Source of the DNA: Welwitschia mirabilis
Lineage: Eukaryota; Gnetophyta; Gnetopsida; Welwitschiales
NCBI GenBank assembly: GCA_051453625.1
Contig: JBOZIK010000001.1
Location: 64,802,598 to 64,863,572, forward strand
DNA: 60,975 bases
Direction: 5' to 3'
Under the pieces are notes generated by a model. That model was given only the letters and a program-made list of their open reading frames with translations, was not told the DNA's origin and searched no databases. The position numbers and the translations under genes are program-made. Below are positions 37,336 through 48,289 of the stretch, in pieces (within the stretch, counting starts at the first letter, position 1; the number at the start of each line of letters is the position of its first letter).

Positions 37336-38490
37336 ATGAGTAATCCTAGTGATGGCCTCTCTACTGGAAGACTACTTCTATTTGATGAAATTAATTATGC
37401 TTACTAGAAGGCTTGAATGAGAATTTTTATTAGGTCTCTTAATGTAGACATAAAAGATATTAACTACAATGTATATGATGTACCTACAATAGCCAAAACT
37501 AATAGTAATGGTATCATCGTAATTATTGAAAAACATCAAAACCAATGAACCCCCATTAATAAGGCCAAAGCAACTACAGATGCTTGTGATCTTAATGCTC
37601 TTTTTTGTGTAGTTTGTATAGAATAATTTGAGAGGATCATTAATTATGAACATGCTAAGGAAGATTTGGACATTCTTAAAATAGCTCATGAAGGAAAATT
37701 CACCATAAAGCAAGCAAAGTTACAAATGCTTATCTCAAAATTTAAAGATATTTGCATGGAAGAGGAAGCAACTCTAAAGGAGCTCTTTACTAGATTGAAA
37801 AATATAATGAACGTAATGGCAAGGCTAAAAGAAAATATGGAGGAAGTAAAAGTGATAAGAAAAATTCTAAGATATCTTCCAAAACATTTTTAGCCAAAGG
37901 TCATTACCATTGAGAAAAGTAAGAACATTAATCAAATGGCCCTGGATGAACTACAAAATAATCTCTAGACTTATGAGTTAAAGTTCTCTAAAGATAAGAA
38001 GAAAAGTTTTGTATCAAAAAGTATGCAAGAAGATTCCAAGTTTGAAAGATTAGATAAAGATCTTAGTCAGGATGAGGTTGAACTATTAGCAAGAAGATTT
38101 AAAAAATTATTACACAAAATAAGAAGATATGGTGAATCAAGCAAGGGGTCAACCTAAGCCAATAAGAGATCAAGAAAAAGGAAAGAAGATTAAATGCTAT
38201 GCTTGTAAATGATATAGACATGTTGCAAATAAATGTCCTAATAATAGGAAGGATCAGAGAAAATCCAAGAAATCATCATTTATTACCACTTTGAACAATG
38301 TAGATGAGGAAGAAGATAGTAATTCTAGTCAAGACTCAGATGGAGATAAGAAACTCTCCTTCATGGAAATAGTATCTTCCTTGAAAGATAGGTCCTATCT
38401 AGCTAAACTAGATGACTTAGACATTATAGAGGAAGGAAAGAAAAGCTATAAGAGACCTGTCAAGAGCTATACTCAAAATGTGAAAGGTTA
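37336..38490 (+). pseudogene. gag: E5 gag with CCHC zinc knuckle
   Basis: ATG at 37336 starts MSNPSDGLSTGRLLLFDEIN, the SIRE-type gag start (usually ...L.RPPLFDG.NF.YWK). The Trp of YWK is TAG here. The frame reopens at 37666-37893 (75 codons) with IAHEGKFTIKQAKLQMLISK, then EVKVIRKILRYLPKHF, the UBN2-type gag core. After a frameshift, CX2CX4HX4C at 38195-38236 (CYACK, stop, YRHVANKC) is the RNA-binding knuckle with its central Gly codon now TGA. An acidic tail (VDEEEDSNSSQDSDGDKK, 38294-38347) follows, as in SIRE gag-pol junctions. Confidence 0.9.
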
Positions 38491-38879
38491 GCAAACTAGA
38501 TCAATGAACTAAACAAAATATTAAAGGCTCTAAGGAAGTGTGGGAGACTAAATATAACATGATCCAAAAATAGAATACTAAGCTAAATTAAGAGGTAAAA
38601 ATATTGTCTCATTTTGTAAATAAATTTTCTAATAGTTTTAGTAAATTGAAATATATTATTGGAATAGGAAAATCAGTCTATGATAAGAGAGGTATTATTT
38701 TCACCTCCCTGAAACTAGCCATTCATTTAAATAAGATAACATAATAAAATAATACTTTTTTTCAAAGATTACCTATGATTTTTATAGCAAATTATGTCAT
38801 TCAAAATTATTTTAAAAATTAAAAAAATAATTTTATTTTTAAATCTTTCTAGTACCTTCTCATTTAAATTTATTCTTAG

Positions 38880-39248
38880 AAATTATATACCACAACAGTC
38901 TAAAAGGACTAAGTGGATAAGGGTTGATAATTAGAAAATCTTATTAATCTAAATAGCATTTAAGGTATCAAATGGAACTTATTCATATTTGGATAGTGGT
39001 TTTTCTCAGAACATAATATATGACAAATTAATATTTTAACACTTAAACAATTTTGATGAAGAAGACGTAACCTTTGATGATAATGAAAAAGATAAATTGA
39101 AGGCATTGGAAGCATTGGTGGAAATAACATGTTTAAAATAAATGAAGTTTTGTATATGAATGGCCTTAAACATAATTTACTTAGTATTAGTCAAACTTGT
39201 GACTAAGGTTATAAAGTTATTTTTGATAATCAAAAATGTGAATCTAGA
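38880..39248 (+). pseudogene. pol: E5 protease, cut by the E3 insertion
   Basis: The aspartic protease that would cut the Gag-Pol polyprotein. YLDSGFSQNI (DSG at 38992-39000) is the Copia active-site motif (W.LDSG.S.HM). It is followed by VTFDDNEKDKLKALEAL and, after frameshifts, a stretch corresponding to L.HNLLSISQLCD.GY.V.F that ends in VIFDNQKC just before the E3 target site (39244-39248). The rest of this region resumes at 48290. Confidence 0.85.
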
Positions 39249-40559
39249 TGTTGCAGTGTGAATTTATGCAATCCTGAAGCTCTTTAGGTAAATCTGTAAA
39301 TCAAATAACTTGCAAAAAAACACACGCTAGTATAGATGGGAGTTCACCCAAATGTCATAACCCAACGAAGGCACTATCTTAGAGTTAGAGAATTGATTTC
39401 TAAGAGTATTTTTAGTCTTTATATTTAATGCCTGAAAGTAAATAACAATGCAAAATTAATGCAAGATGAATGAATATGAAATGCAGATGGAAATGGATGA
39501 ACTTTCTTGATTTCTAATTCTTCTATCACAAGAAATAGCTTTCTATAATTCAGATTAATTAATAGAAAGCATTCACCTCATTCTTAACCAACAAAAACTA
39601 TAAGAGCAACCAAGTAGAATAAGAAATGCAATATGAAATGGAATGAAAAAGCAATGTAATTCAAATATTAATCAAGGTGAATCTTAATAAAGGTTATTCT
39701 TATGATCTAAATAAATTACAAAACTATCATTTACTATGACCAACTTAAACCATAAGGAACATTCATAGATTTGGAATGAAAAGAGTAATTGTATTAATTC
39801 AAAGAACTTTACATCTACTTACAATAGAATAACAGCACCTAAATGGAAGAGACTTAGCCTAATACCAAGAAAATCCCTTTCTATAGCTAAGGAATGGATC
39901 TATTATTCTTCAATCTTCTGTCACAAGCATATCATGTACAAAAGATGATTTGGAAGTAAGGACAAGAGAGGGTATTAATAGTTTACACTGAAATTTCTAG
40001 AAATGTAACCCTAGAAGTCAGATAGAAAATTCTAGCAACTCACATGGATCACTTGACCCCATTTACAAAGATATTTCTTCTCGAACATGCAAAAACAGTT
40101 TTCTTCCTACCTATCGTTAGGATGACATAGGGGACGTCACCATGTACTACATGTTTCCATGCCTTACTGTCAACCCCGTAGCTTCTGTCCATGTTAGCAG
40201 TGTTATCGTCTTGCTTATCATGAGAATGATAGAGGGAATGATACCTCTCCTAAAAAGATGCTTCATTGACTTTAAGCTCCAGTCCAAATCATTATTGCCA
40301 TAGGTAAATATAGTGGGGACGACACCCTTTCAAAGCTCCTCAAGTAAAGCAAATTAGCCTTCTTCATCATTAGTCTTTCTTCAACATGCTAAGTATCAAA
40401 ACATGCCTGAAATGCCTTCAATTATGTCAAGAATTATGTGTTTCCATGATCATCCTATCGATTCTCCATAATCAGTAGAATTACATCCAAACTTATATAA
40501 ATGTCCTATAGAAGTACTCCAAATATACCATCAAATTCCTACAAATTAGCATCTCAACA
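39249..40559 (-). repeat. E3 3' LTR
   Basis: 1311 bases. The plus-strand left end is TGTTGCAGTGTG and the right end CATCTCAACA, so both terminal dinucleotides are intact. The TATA box at 39973-39981 is damaged (tattaatag in place of tatttatag). Confidence 0.93.
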
Positions 40560-40576
40560 TAGTCCCTAACTTAACC
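40560..40576 (-). other. E3 polypurine tract
   Basis: Minus-strand ggttaagttaggga ends next to the 3' LTR and resembles the E2 tract (agttaggagg). Confidence 0.65.
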
Positions 40577-42119
40577 TTATTAGTTCCTAACAAAGTGAAT
40601 GATCAACTATATTGTGAGTCAATTTAACTAAGATAATCATCAACTTGAAAATGTAATTTGAGTTTAATTTTATCATGTTGGAATAGACAATAAAAATTAA
40701 TTAACTAATATAATTACTACTATAGTCATAAGCCCCCTACTTGAACACATTACCATAAACCAAATAAATGTCATACACATAAACAAATCATAGAATGTAA
40801 AATAATAGTTCAGAAAATCATAATGTGTATGCATAAATTGAGAAAATAATGCTAAAACTAATGTGTAAGCTTAAGTAGCAATAATCTCAAAGAATGGTGC
40901 ATGAAGAGTTTATTAGTGTTTTGTATAAAGGTAAGATAAAAGAGTAATCATGGCATTCTTATCTAAAACATAAATGTTAAAAAATCAGTGAGAGTGCTAC
41001 TATGATCTTGCTTAAATAAATTTTATGAAATGTATTCAAGTAGCATGAAATCATATTCAAATAACTCATTCATCAATATGTATCATAAAAGCTCAAAGTG
41101 ATCCTTTAAAATTTAAAAATTATAAATTTTAGCATAGTATCATAGAAGAAAGCTCAGAGAGATGTCCTCGTCCCCCTACCTCCCCTTCTTCCAATAGGAA
41201 AAGCAAGACATTCTAGATTGTACAAAGTAAAAAGGATGACTATCATCCTATCTTTCATTGATAATAGTGGTCAAATGAGATGTTTGAATAGACCAGAAAA
41301 AATCTGAAAAGGCCTGGTAGCAAGTAAGTAGTGGAAATGTAGCAGAAAAATAAAAATATGATAGAAGATGAAGAAATGTCTAAAAAAACATTACCATGGT
41401 AATAGAGGCTTATGAGACATAACAATGCATTAAGTAGAAGAAAGAAATGCTCATAAGTATTCCACAAATGTATTCTAAATGCTATGAGGATTCAAGATTA
41501 GTAAGTGGATGTATGCAAAACCAAAAACCAAATAGAAAAACATTAGCATAAAACAAAAGAAACACATCAATAAAAATGAAATAAAGGCATCAATATAAAG
41601 TGCTTAAAAGAAAAACAATAATCCTTATAAAGAATACCTATTAGTGAAAATAAAAAGACAACTAGAGAGATACCAAATAATCAAGTCATAATTATAATAT
41701 GGAAAAAGATATTGTAATGACTTTAAAAAACCCACACAAAATAGATAAAGCAAAACATAATTAAAATGGACAACTAGGAACATGAAGAAGATTACTTACC
41801 TACTCAAAATTTCACCCAAGCAAAGCCCCTTACAAAATCATAAAGTTACCTGATAATGATGCATGAAAAAAGGTAAAAATTCATAAAGTTCCATTAGAAT
41901 AGGCAATGATTATGATGAGGTCAAATATGTCTAATGTTATCAAACAATGAATGATAGGTTAAAAAGCTATTAAAATAGGAACTTATGAGCTATTATCTCA
42001 AAAACAACACTATAATCCAAAAAAAATAAGTGATCATGTGGAAGTACTATAAATAAGAAAAAATAAGTCTAGAAGATAAGCAATGCCTCTAATGACACCA
42101 TGGACATTACTGATCTCAT
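40577..42119 (-). other. E3 3' region, no gene recognised
   Basis: AT-rich with stops in all frames. The 70-codon minus-strand frame at 41255-41467 shows no known motif. This is where pol should lie in an autonomous element, and none is readable. Confidence 0.5.
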
Positions 42120-42320
42120 AGCCTCTAAGTGTAATTTTATTCTACCAGGATGAGAGGAGTGCAACCACTATCAAAGAAGTAAGGACCTACATAGCATGGT
42201 CAATTGACCCCCCAGTGGAGTTCCCACAGCTATCATATTGCACTGCCAAAGGCCCCTCTTTGGAATGTTTGCCTCAATGCGCTTGCGGTAGGACATCATT
42301 GGGGTCATGTTTTAAGATAT
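42120..42320. other. GC-richer islet inside E3
   Basis: About 200 bases (around ggtcaattgaccccccagtg and caatgcgcttgcggtagg) are clearly richer in G+C than their surroundings and keep CpG sites. No protein motif is recognised on either strand. It may be a fragment of a different element or a conserved non-coding part of E3. Confidence 0.5.
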
Positions 42321-42409
42321 AACATGAAAGAGCATGACCTTTATTTCTTTTTTTTCCTTTTTTTTTTGATAAATTCCACATGATCAAATACTTGTAAGGA
42401 TAAAAGTGA

Positions 42410-42419
42410 NNNNNNNNNN
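42410..42419. other. 10-N gap
   Basis: Gap at the left edge of the E3 repeated module. Confidence 0.95.
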
Positions 42420-42989
42420 ACAACTAATTACTCACACCATTGAAAGAAAACAAAAGAACTAAGATATCTGCCTTCAAAATGAAGTTCATAGATATACGAA
42501 TGTCTAAAGATTAGATGAAGTCAATCTTATCATTTAAAATGCCCAAGTAAAATATTTACTAATCATAATAACTTTATAAACTAAAACATTAGTCAAGTAA
42601 AAGATGTTCAACTGATAGCATAACTTTTACCAAAAGAATAAGCTAAGATGATGGTAGGAGAAAATTTGTAAACAAGTGCTTCTATCATGTTTAAGGCTAA
42701 TCAATAGATATTTTAATGATGTTTAATCTTTTATCCATTAACTTCTGAATTTCTCAAGTGTTTAGGTTGAAAGTTCCAATGGATCCATATAAAGATGTAC
42801 TTTTTCTAAATGATAAGGATCTTAATCATTGAGAAGTTCAACTAGTTGTGTAAAAAGTACACTTGGGTATTATATTTTTTGGAAAAATAAGGGTCAAACC
42901 AAAAAGAAACTAATTGATAAAACCTAAAAGATATGCAATCATTTTGAAGAAAAATCAATTGGAGATAATAAAAGTAAAATGATAAAATG

Positions 42990-43089
42990 NNNNNNNNNNN
43001 NNNNNNNNNNNNNNNNNNNNNNNNNNNNNNNNNNNNNNNNNNNNNNNNNNNNNNNNNNNNNNNNNNNNNNNNNNNNNNNNNNNNNNNNN
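42990..43089. other. 100-N gap between module copies A and B
   Basis: Default-length gap that cuts the module right after gataaaatg. Confidence 0.95.
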
Positions 43090-43428
43090 GAAGATAAATA
43101 ACAAAGAAAAACATGTTAAAATAACTAATTACTCACAGCATTGAAAGAAAAAAAAGAACCAAGGCATTTTTCTTCAAAATGAAGTTCATAGATATACGAA
43201 TGAAGATTGGATGAAATCAATCTTATCATTTAAAATGTCCAAGTAAAATATTTATTAATCATGATAACTTCATAAAGTAGAACATTAACCAAGTTAAAGA
43301 TGTTCAAGTGATAGCATGACATTGACCAAAAAGAATTAGCTAAAGAAGAATTTAGATAATAGTAGGGAAAAATTCCAAAACAAGTGCTTCTATCATGTTC
43401 AAGGTTTAATTGATAGATATTTCAATGA

Positions 43429-43498
43429 NNNNNNNNNNNNNNNNNNNNNNNNNNNNNNNNNNNNNNNNNNNNNNNNNNNNNNNNNNNNNNNNNNNNNN
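43429..43498. other. 70-N gap in module copy B
   Basis: By comparison with copies A and C, about this length of sequence around atgtttaa.cttttatcca is missing. Confidence 0.95.
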
Positions 43499-43817
43499 TA
43501 AAGATGTAATTTTTCTAAAAGATAAGAACCTAATCATTAAGCAGTTTAACTAGTTATGTAAAACATGGACTCGAGCATTGTATTTTTCAAAAAAATAAGG
43601 ACCAAACCAAATAGAAATCAATTGATAAAACATAAAATATATGCAATCATTTTGAAATAAAATCAATTGGAGATAAAGAAAGTAAAATGATAAAATGATG
43701 ACAGAACAATTTTTAAAATTTAAATAATAGATAAAGAAGTAATAAATTTCATTGTCAAATAATATCTTATGAAAATAGTGTAAAGCATGAGTATCATGAT
43801 ATAATTCATTCAAGGTA

Positions 43818-44067
43818 CTACTTAAAAAATAAAGCCAAGAAGGTTTTAAGGCTTTTGAAAATGTTGAATAAATTGAGAAGCTTCTTAATATTCAACTCTA
43901 AGCATGGGTTACCATTAAGAAGATAAGGCTTATCCCAATTTAAAATTCCAAGATATTCTAAGTCAATTTGAAAAGAATAATCGTTAAAATCATAAGGTAA
44001 AGTGGATTTGATAGAAAAAGAAATAATGTTACTTTGAGGATCACATGAATGTTTAAAAGGAAGAGAT
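43818..44067 (-). pseudogene. E3 unknown conserved domain, copy B
   Basis: The minus-strand open frame encodes SLPFKHSCDPQSN, then FNDYSFQIDLEYLGILNWDK, then PYLLNGNPCLELNIKKLLNL. The same peptide pattern is seen in copy C and at 10553-10819. I do not recognise the family. The spaced hydrophobic and aromatic residues suggest a folded domain, and its place between the gag-like region and the 3' part fits a structural or accessory protein. It is truncated on its N-terminal side by a gap. Confidence 0.55.
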
Positions 44068-44167
44068 NNNNNNNNNNNNNNNNNNNNNNNNNNNNNNNNN
44101 NNNNNNNNNNNNNNNNNNNNNNNNNNNNNNNNNNNNNNNNNNNNNNNNNNNNNNNNNNNNNNNNNNN
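44068..44167. other. 100-N gap between module copies B and C
   Basis: Default-length gap. aagagat precedes it, while the same aagagat in copy C (44872-44878) continues into unique sequence. Confidence 0.95.
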
Positions 44168-44639
44168 GGTAGGAGGAAACTTTCAACACAAGTGCTTCTC
44201 TCATGTTTAAGGTTAATCAATAGATATTTCAATGATGTTTAACCTTTTATCCATTAACTTTTGAATTTTTCAAGTGTTTAGGTTAAATGTTTTAATGGAG
44301 CCATTTAAAGATGTACTTTTTCTTAAAGATAAGGACCTAATCATTGAGAAGTTCAACTAGTTATGTAAAACATACACTCAGGTATTATATTTTTCAGAAA
44401 AATAAGGGCCAAACCAAATAGAAACTAATTGATATAACATAAAAGGTATGCAATGATTTTGAAATAAAATCAATTGGAGATAAAAAAGTAAAATGATAAA
44501 ATGTTGATAACATAGTTTTCAAAATTGAAATAAGAGATAAAGAAGTGATAAATTTCATTATCAAATAATCTCTTATGAAAATAGTATAAAGCATAAGTAT
44601 CATGATATAATTAATTTAAGGTACTACTTAAAGAAAAAA

Positions 44640-45075
44640 GCCAAGAAGGTTTTAAGGGCTTTTAAGAATGTTGAATAAGATTGATAAGCTCCTTAAGATT
44701 CAACTCTAAGCATGGGTTATCATTAAGAAGATAATGCTTACCCCAATTTAAAATTCTAAGATATTCCAAGTCAAACTTTTAAAAAGAATAATCATTAAAA
44801 GCACAAGGTAAATTGGACTTGGTAGAAAAAGAAATAATGTTACTTTGAGGATCACATGAATGTTTAAAAGGAAGAGATGGAGAGATAGGATAAATAGATT
44901 CTTTGAAATGATGGATGTTATAAGAGTCAAGGAAAGGAATATGGCCATGAGAATTGTATGAACGTGTAATTAGAAGAGATGGATAAAAGTTATCATTATC
45001 AAGATCATAAGGTAATGTGAAAGAGGAGGTAAAAGTAAAAGGAATGATGTGATTTAAATTTGTACATGAAGGCAT
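44640..45075 (-). pseudogene. E3 unknown conserved domain, copy C, with upstream part
   Basis: The frame from 45075 reads MPSCTNLNHIIPFTFTSS, then RSYNSHGHIPFLDSYNIHHF, then SLPFKHSCDPQSN and FNDYSF. After one stop it goes on in frame as FDLEYLRILNWGKHYLL, NDNPCLELNLKEL. Apart from that stop it is open over about 140 codons, unusual for such decayed DNA. The extra upstream part shows what copy B lost in its gap. The function is unknown. Confidence 0.55.
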
Positions 45076-45960
45076 AAGTGAAAAGGGTGTAGAAGTATGG
45101 GTAGAAAGAACAAGTCTATCTTCTATAAAATGTGAATAAATCTCTGTGAGTCCTTCATTGTGATCAGTTTCTTCACTATTGGTTTTATCATTTTTTCATT
45201 GGGTTATTACTTTACTTTTCTTATCATTGCTTATGACTAGATCTCCCTTCTCATATTGAATATTGCTTTCATTCTCCAGGTTATTAAATTCATTTAAAAG
45301 ATTATCAAGGGCACTAAGAGCATTGTCTTCATCATTGATTGAAAATTTTGTAGTTTTTCATGAACAAATTTCTCATCCCAAGTATCTAGCAGTAAATGGA
45401 GGGTAGGGACATAATATATAATTTCAATATCATCATCTAATATATAGTCATCCTTATATTAAGTTGAGTTACTATTATCTTCTCTTTGCTCATCTCTTAA
45501 TGAGTAGGATATTGAAGTTTTATTCAAACTTTCATCTTCATTTTGAAAGCAAGAATTGTCATCATTTATTTCTAAGTTCTCCTTATTTTTCTTAACGTAG
45601 GATGAAGTACGATAGTTATGGGAATGTTGTGTTGTAAAAAATTCTTAAATATGTAATAGTTATTGTGATAAGGTTTTAACTAATTTTTCTAGATTTTTGC
45701 TTATGTTTTCTTGGTTCTTCTTCATTTCATCAATCTTTTCTTTTAATAGATCATTTTCTTTCTTATAGTAGGTCATGGAAGATGGTGTGTCTTCATAGTA
45801 ATTCATGGGAGATGGTTGGGATTGATAAAAGGAATTGTAAGAAGTTTATCAAAAGGAGGTGGAATCCCTAAAATATGGAAAATATTCATCATTATTTTTA
45901 TAAGATTTGAAAAGAAGAGGAAAAATAATAAGAATATTGAAGAGAAGAAGGGGCCCAATT
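45076..45960 (-). pseudogene. E3 gag-like region
   Basis: The minus strand, nearest the primer site, reads NNDEYFPYFRDSTSF, then YYKKENDLLKEKIDEMKKNQ and ENISKNLEKLVKTLSQ, a Lys/Glu-rich predicted coiled coil, then TTQHSHNYRTSSYVKK and an acidic stretch (DEQREDNSNS). The arrangement (aromatic-rich segment, coiled coil, charged tail) is like the C-terminal part of gag-like proteins in non-autonomous Athila/Tat elements and like the E4 remnant. This is a resemblance in organisation, not a motif match. Frames are broken by stops. Confidence 0.45.
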
Positions 45961-46927
45961 TTTATTTTCAACATTATTTTATGATGGTCTCCCTCTTTTA
46001 GCAAAAATTTCTCAAAGTGTTTTCTTACCATTGTCCTCGGTATTTTGTAAGTTTCTTATCCTTTTAGAAAGAAGTTCCGCAATAATCCTTCTATTACTAT
46101 TCATTGAAGCAAGTGAGAATAATGGAATAAGAGAATTTTATTTCAAGATGGTAAAAGAGATAAGTATACAATGAAGATCAAGTTTCCCTCTCTTAGATGT
46201 TTTATCGTTTTGTTGAAATCATTGTTTCTTAACATTCAAAAGATGTGTAATGGCTATCTATTTTAACTATTGTGAAAATAACTAATAGAATGATGGTAAA
46301 GAGAAAGGAAAATCTGATTCTTTAATAAGATAATAAAAAAAATTCTTGGAACTTATGTACCTGTGATGTACATACCTGGATTTTTCTCAAAGTCGAATGA
46401 TCCTATGCTAATACTTTTCTTCAGTGAAGTTCTACTTATATTAATATTTTGTTTTTCTACTAGAATTCACTATATCCCTACATGCATAGACCATAAACAA
46501 AAAATCAAAATCAAAAGCAAGTATCATCATCCACCTTATCGTGGGAACGACAAGGGAGATGACGATCACACAAAAAACCAAATGCAAAAAAACTCAAAAA
46601 GAAAGATTACTGAAACTTAGAAAAATGAGACTGTTATCTTGACTGTCATACGGATGATAGATAGGATGATAGTACCTTTATTACTAAGCTATGAGTAAAA
46701 AAAATTGTGAAAATAAAAAATAAATTTAAAATTTCATAACTGTCATTCCCAATGTCATTGAGACAATACAAAGGATGATAGGATCTTTAAAAACCATAGA
46801 AAAAATTTGAAAATAAATATATATTAAGCTAAGCTAAAAAGATAGCACTAATTCAAATAAATAACCTAAACAGAAGATTCAAGGTACTTATCTAGTTAGT
46901 TACAATTATCTAGCTCCTTGCAGCCTT
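45961..46927 (-). other. E3 leader with LTR-like short repeats
   Basis: The untranslated leader lies between the primer site and the gag-like region. At 46538-46565 (ttatcgtgggaacgacaagg, then gagatgacgatc), 46640-46672 (tgtcatacggatgatagata, then ggatgatag) and 46740-46783 (tgtcattcccaatgtcattg, then aggatgatagg) it repeats the GTCATCC/GGATGAC theme of the family A LTR (47795-48055). No coding potential is seen. Confidence 0.6.
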
Positions 46928-46947
46928 CCTCAGCAATAGCACCAAAA
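46928..46947 (-). other. E3 primer-binding site (Asp-tRNA type)
   Basis: The minus strand reads ttttggtgctattgctgagg, immediately after the 5' LTR. It differs from the Athila/Tat consensus ttttggcgccgttgccgggg almost only by C-to-T and G-to-A changes. Confidence 0.88.
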
Positions 46948-48289
46948 TGTTATAGTGTAAATTTATGTAATCCTAAAGCTCCTTAGATAAACCTATAAAT
47001 CAAATAACTTGCAGAAAAATGCACAGTAATATTAATAGGAGTTCACTCAAATGTCATAATCCCAATGAAGGAACTATGCTCAAAGTTAGAGAATTGATTT
47101 CTAAGATTATTTTTAGTCTTTATCTTTAATGCATGAAAGTAAATAATAATGTAAAAGCAATGCAAGATGAATGGATATGAAATGCAGATGGAAATGAAAT
47201 GAACTTTATTAGTTCCTAATTCTTCTATCATAAGAATTAATTATCTACAATTTAGATCAATTAATAAGATCATTCATCTGGTTCTTAACCAATAAAAACT
47301 ATGAGAGCTATCAAGTAGAATAGTGAATGCAATATGAAATGGAATGAAAAAGCGATGCAAGTCTAATATTAACCAAGGTCAACCTTAACAAAGGCTACCC
47401 TTATGATCTAAATAAATCACAAAACTATCACTTACTATGACCAACTTAAACTATAGGAACATTCATAGATTTAAAATGAAAAGAGTAATTGTATTAACTC
47501 AAAGAACTTTACATCCACTTACAACAAATAACAGCACCTTAATGGAAGAGACTTAGCCTAACATCAAGAAAACTCCTTTTTGTAGATATGGAATGGATTT
47601 CTTGTCCTTTAATCTTCTGTCACAAGCATATTAAATACAAGAGATGGTTTGGAAGTGAGGACAATAGGGGGTATTTATAGTTTACATTGAAAGTTCTAGA
47701 AATGTAACCCTAAAAGTCAAAGAGAAAACCCTATCAATCCACACGGATCACTTAATCCCATTTACAAAGATATTTCTTCCCAAACATGTAAAAATAGTTG
47801 TTGTCCTGCCTATCATTAGGATGACATAGGGGACATTACCATGTACCACATAACTCCATGCCCTGCTGTCAGCCCTATAGATTCTGTCCATGTTAGTAGT
47901 GTCATCATCCTAGCTATCATGAGGAAGACATAGGGGATGACACTTCTCCTGAAAAGCTGCTTTATTGACTCCAAGATTTAGTCCAAATCATTATTGCAAT
48001 AAGTCAATATAGGGCTATCGTCCCCTCTCTCATGGGAATGACAGTGGGGATGATACCCTTCCAAAGCTTCTCAGGTAAACCAAATTAGCCTTCTTCATCA
48101 TTAGTCTTTCTTCAACATGCTAGGTATCAAAACATGTTTGAAATGCCTTCAATTATACCAATAATTATGTGTTTTCGTGATCATCCTATCGACTCTTCAT
48201 AATCAATAGAATTACATCCAAACTTGTATAGATGTCCTACAAAGTACTCCAAATACACCATCAAATTCCTACAAATTGACATCACAATA
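46948..48289 (-). repeat. E3 5' LTR
   Basis: 1342 bases. It pairs with 39249-40559 and with the solo LTR at 25987-27463. The outer end has decayed to caata where the partner has caaca. The minus-strand TATA box at 47672-47680 is intact. It carries GTCATCC/GGATGAC-type modules at about 47795-48055. Confidence 0.93.
47672..47680 (-). promoter_or_regulatory. TATA box of E3 5' LTR
   Basis: Minus-strand ctataaatacccc, identical in context to the solo LTR box at 26755-26763. Confidence 0.55.

Larger units (their letters stand above)
42420..44884 (-). repeat. Tandem repeat of a 0.7-0.95 kb module in E3 (three partial copies)
   Basis: The marker ggtaggag...caagtgcttct(a/c)tcatg recurs near 42654, 43363 (decayed) and 44168. 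The marker aactaattgata.aac(a/c)taaaa recurs near 42910, 43615 and 44425, and ctaattactcac at 42423 and 43118. Copy A (42420-42989) lacks its second half at a 100-N gap. Copy B (43115-44067) is nearly full but has a 70-N gap. Copy C (44168-44884) lacks its first half at a 100-N gap. It is either a true tandem expansion or an assembly join of allelic or paralogous contigs. Confidence 0.8.
39249..48289 (-). mobile_element. E3: nested Athila/Tat-like element without recognisable pol
   Basis: LTRs at 39249-40559 and 46948-48289 (family A) are flanked by the exact 5-bp duplication ctaga (39244-39248 and 48290-48294). The primer site at 46928-46947 and polypurine tract at 40560-40576 give a minus-strand element. 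The 6.4-kb interior has a gag-like region next to the leader and a repeated unknown coding module, but no protease, RT, RNase H or integrase motif that I can read. It is therefore probably a non-autonomous derivative mobilised by relatives such as E2. Four N gaps lie inside. Confidence 0.9.

Noticed and set aside
41255-41467. Possible small membrane protein (minus strand, 70 codons, hydrophobic)
   Set aside because: AT-rich DNA gives Phe/Leu/Ile-rich frames by chance, with no motif, conserved copy or start context.
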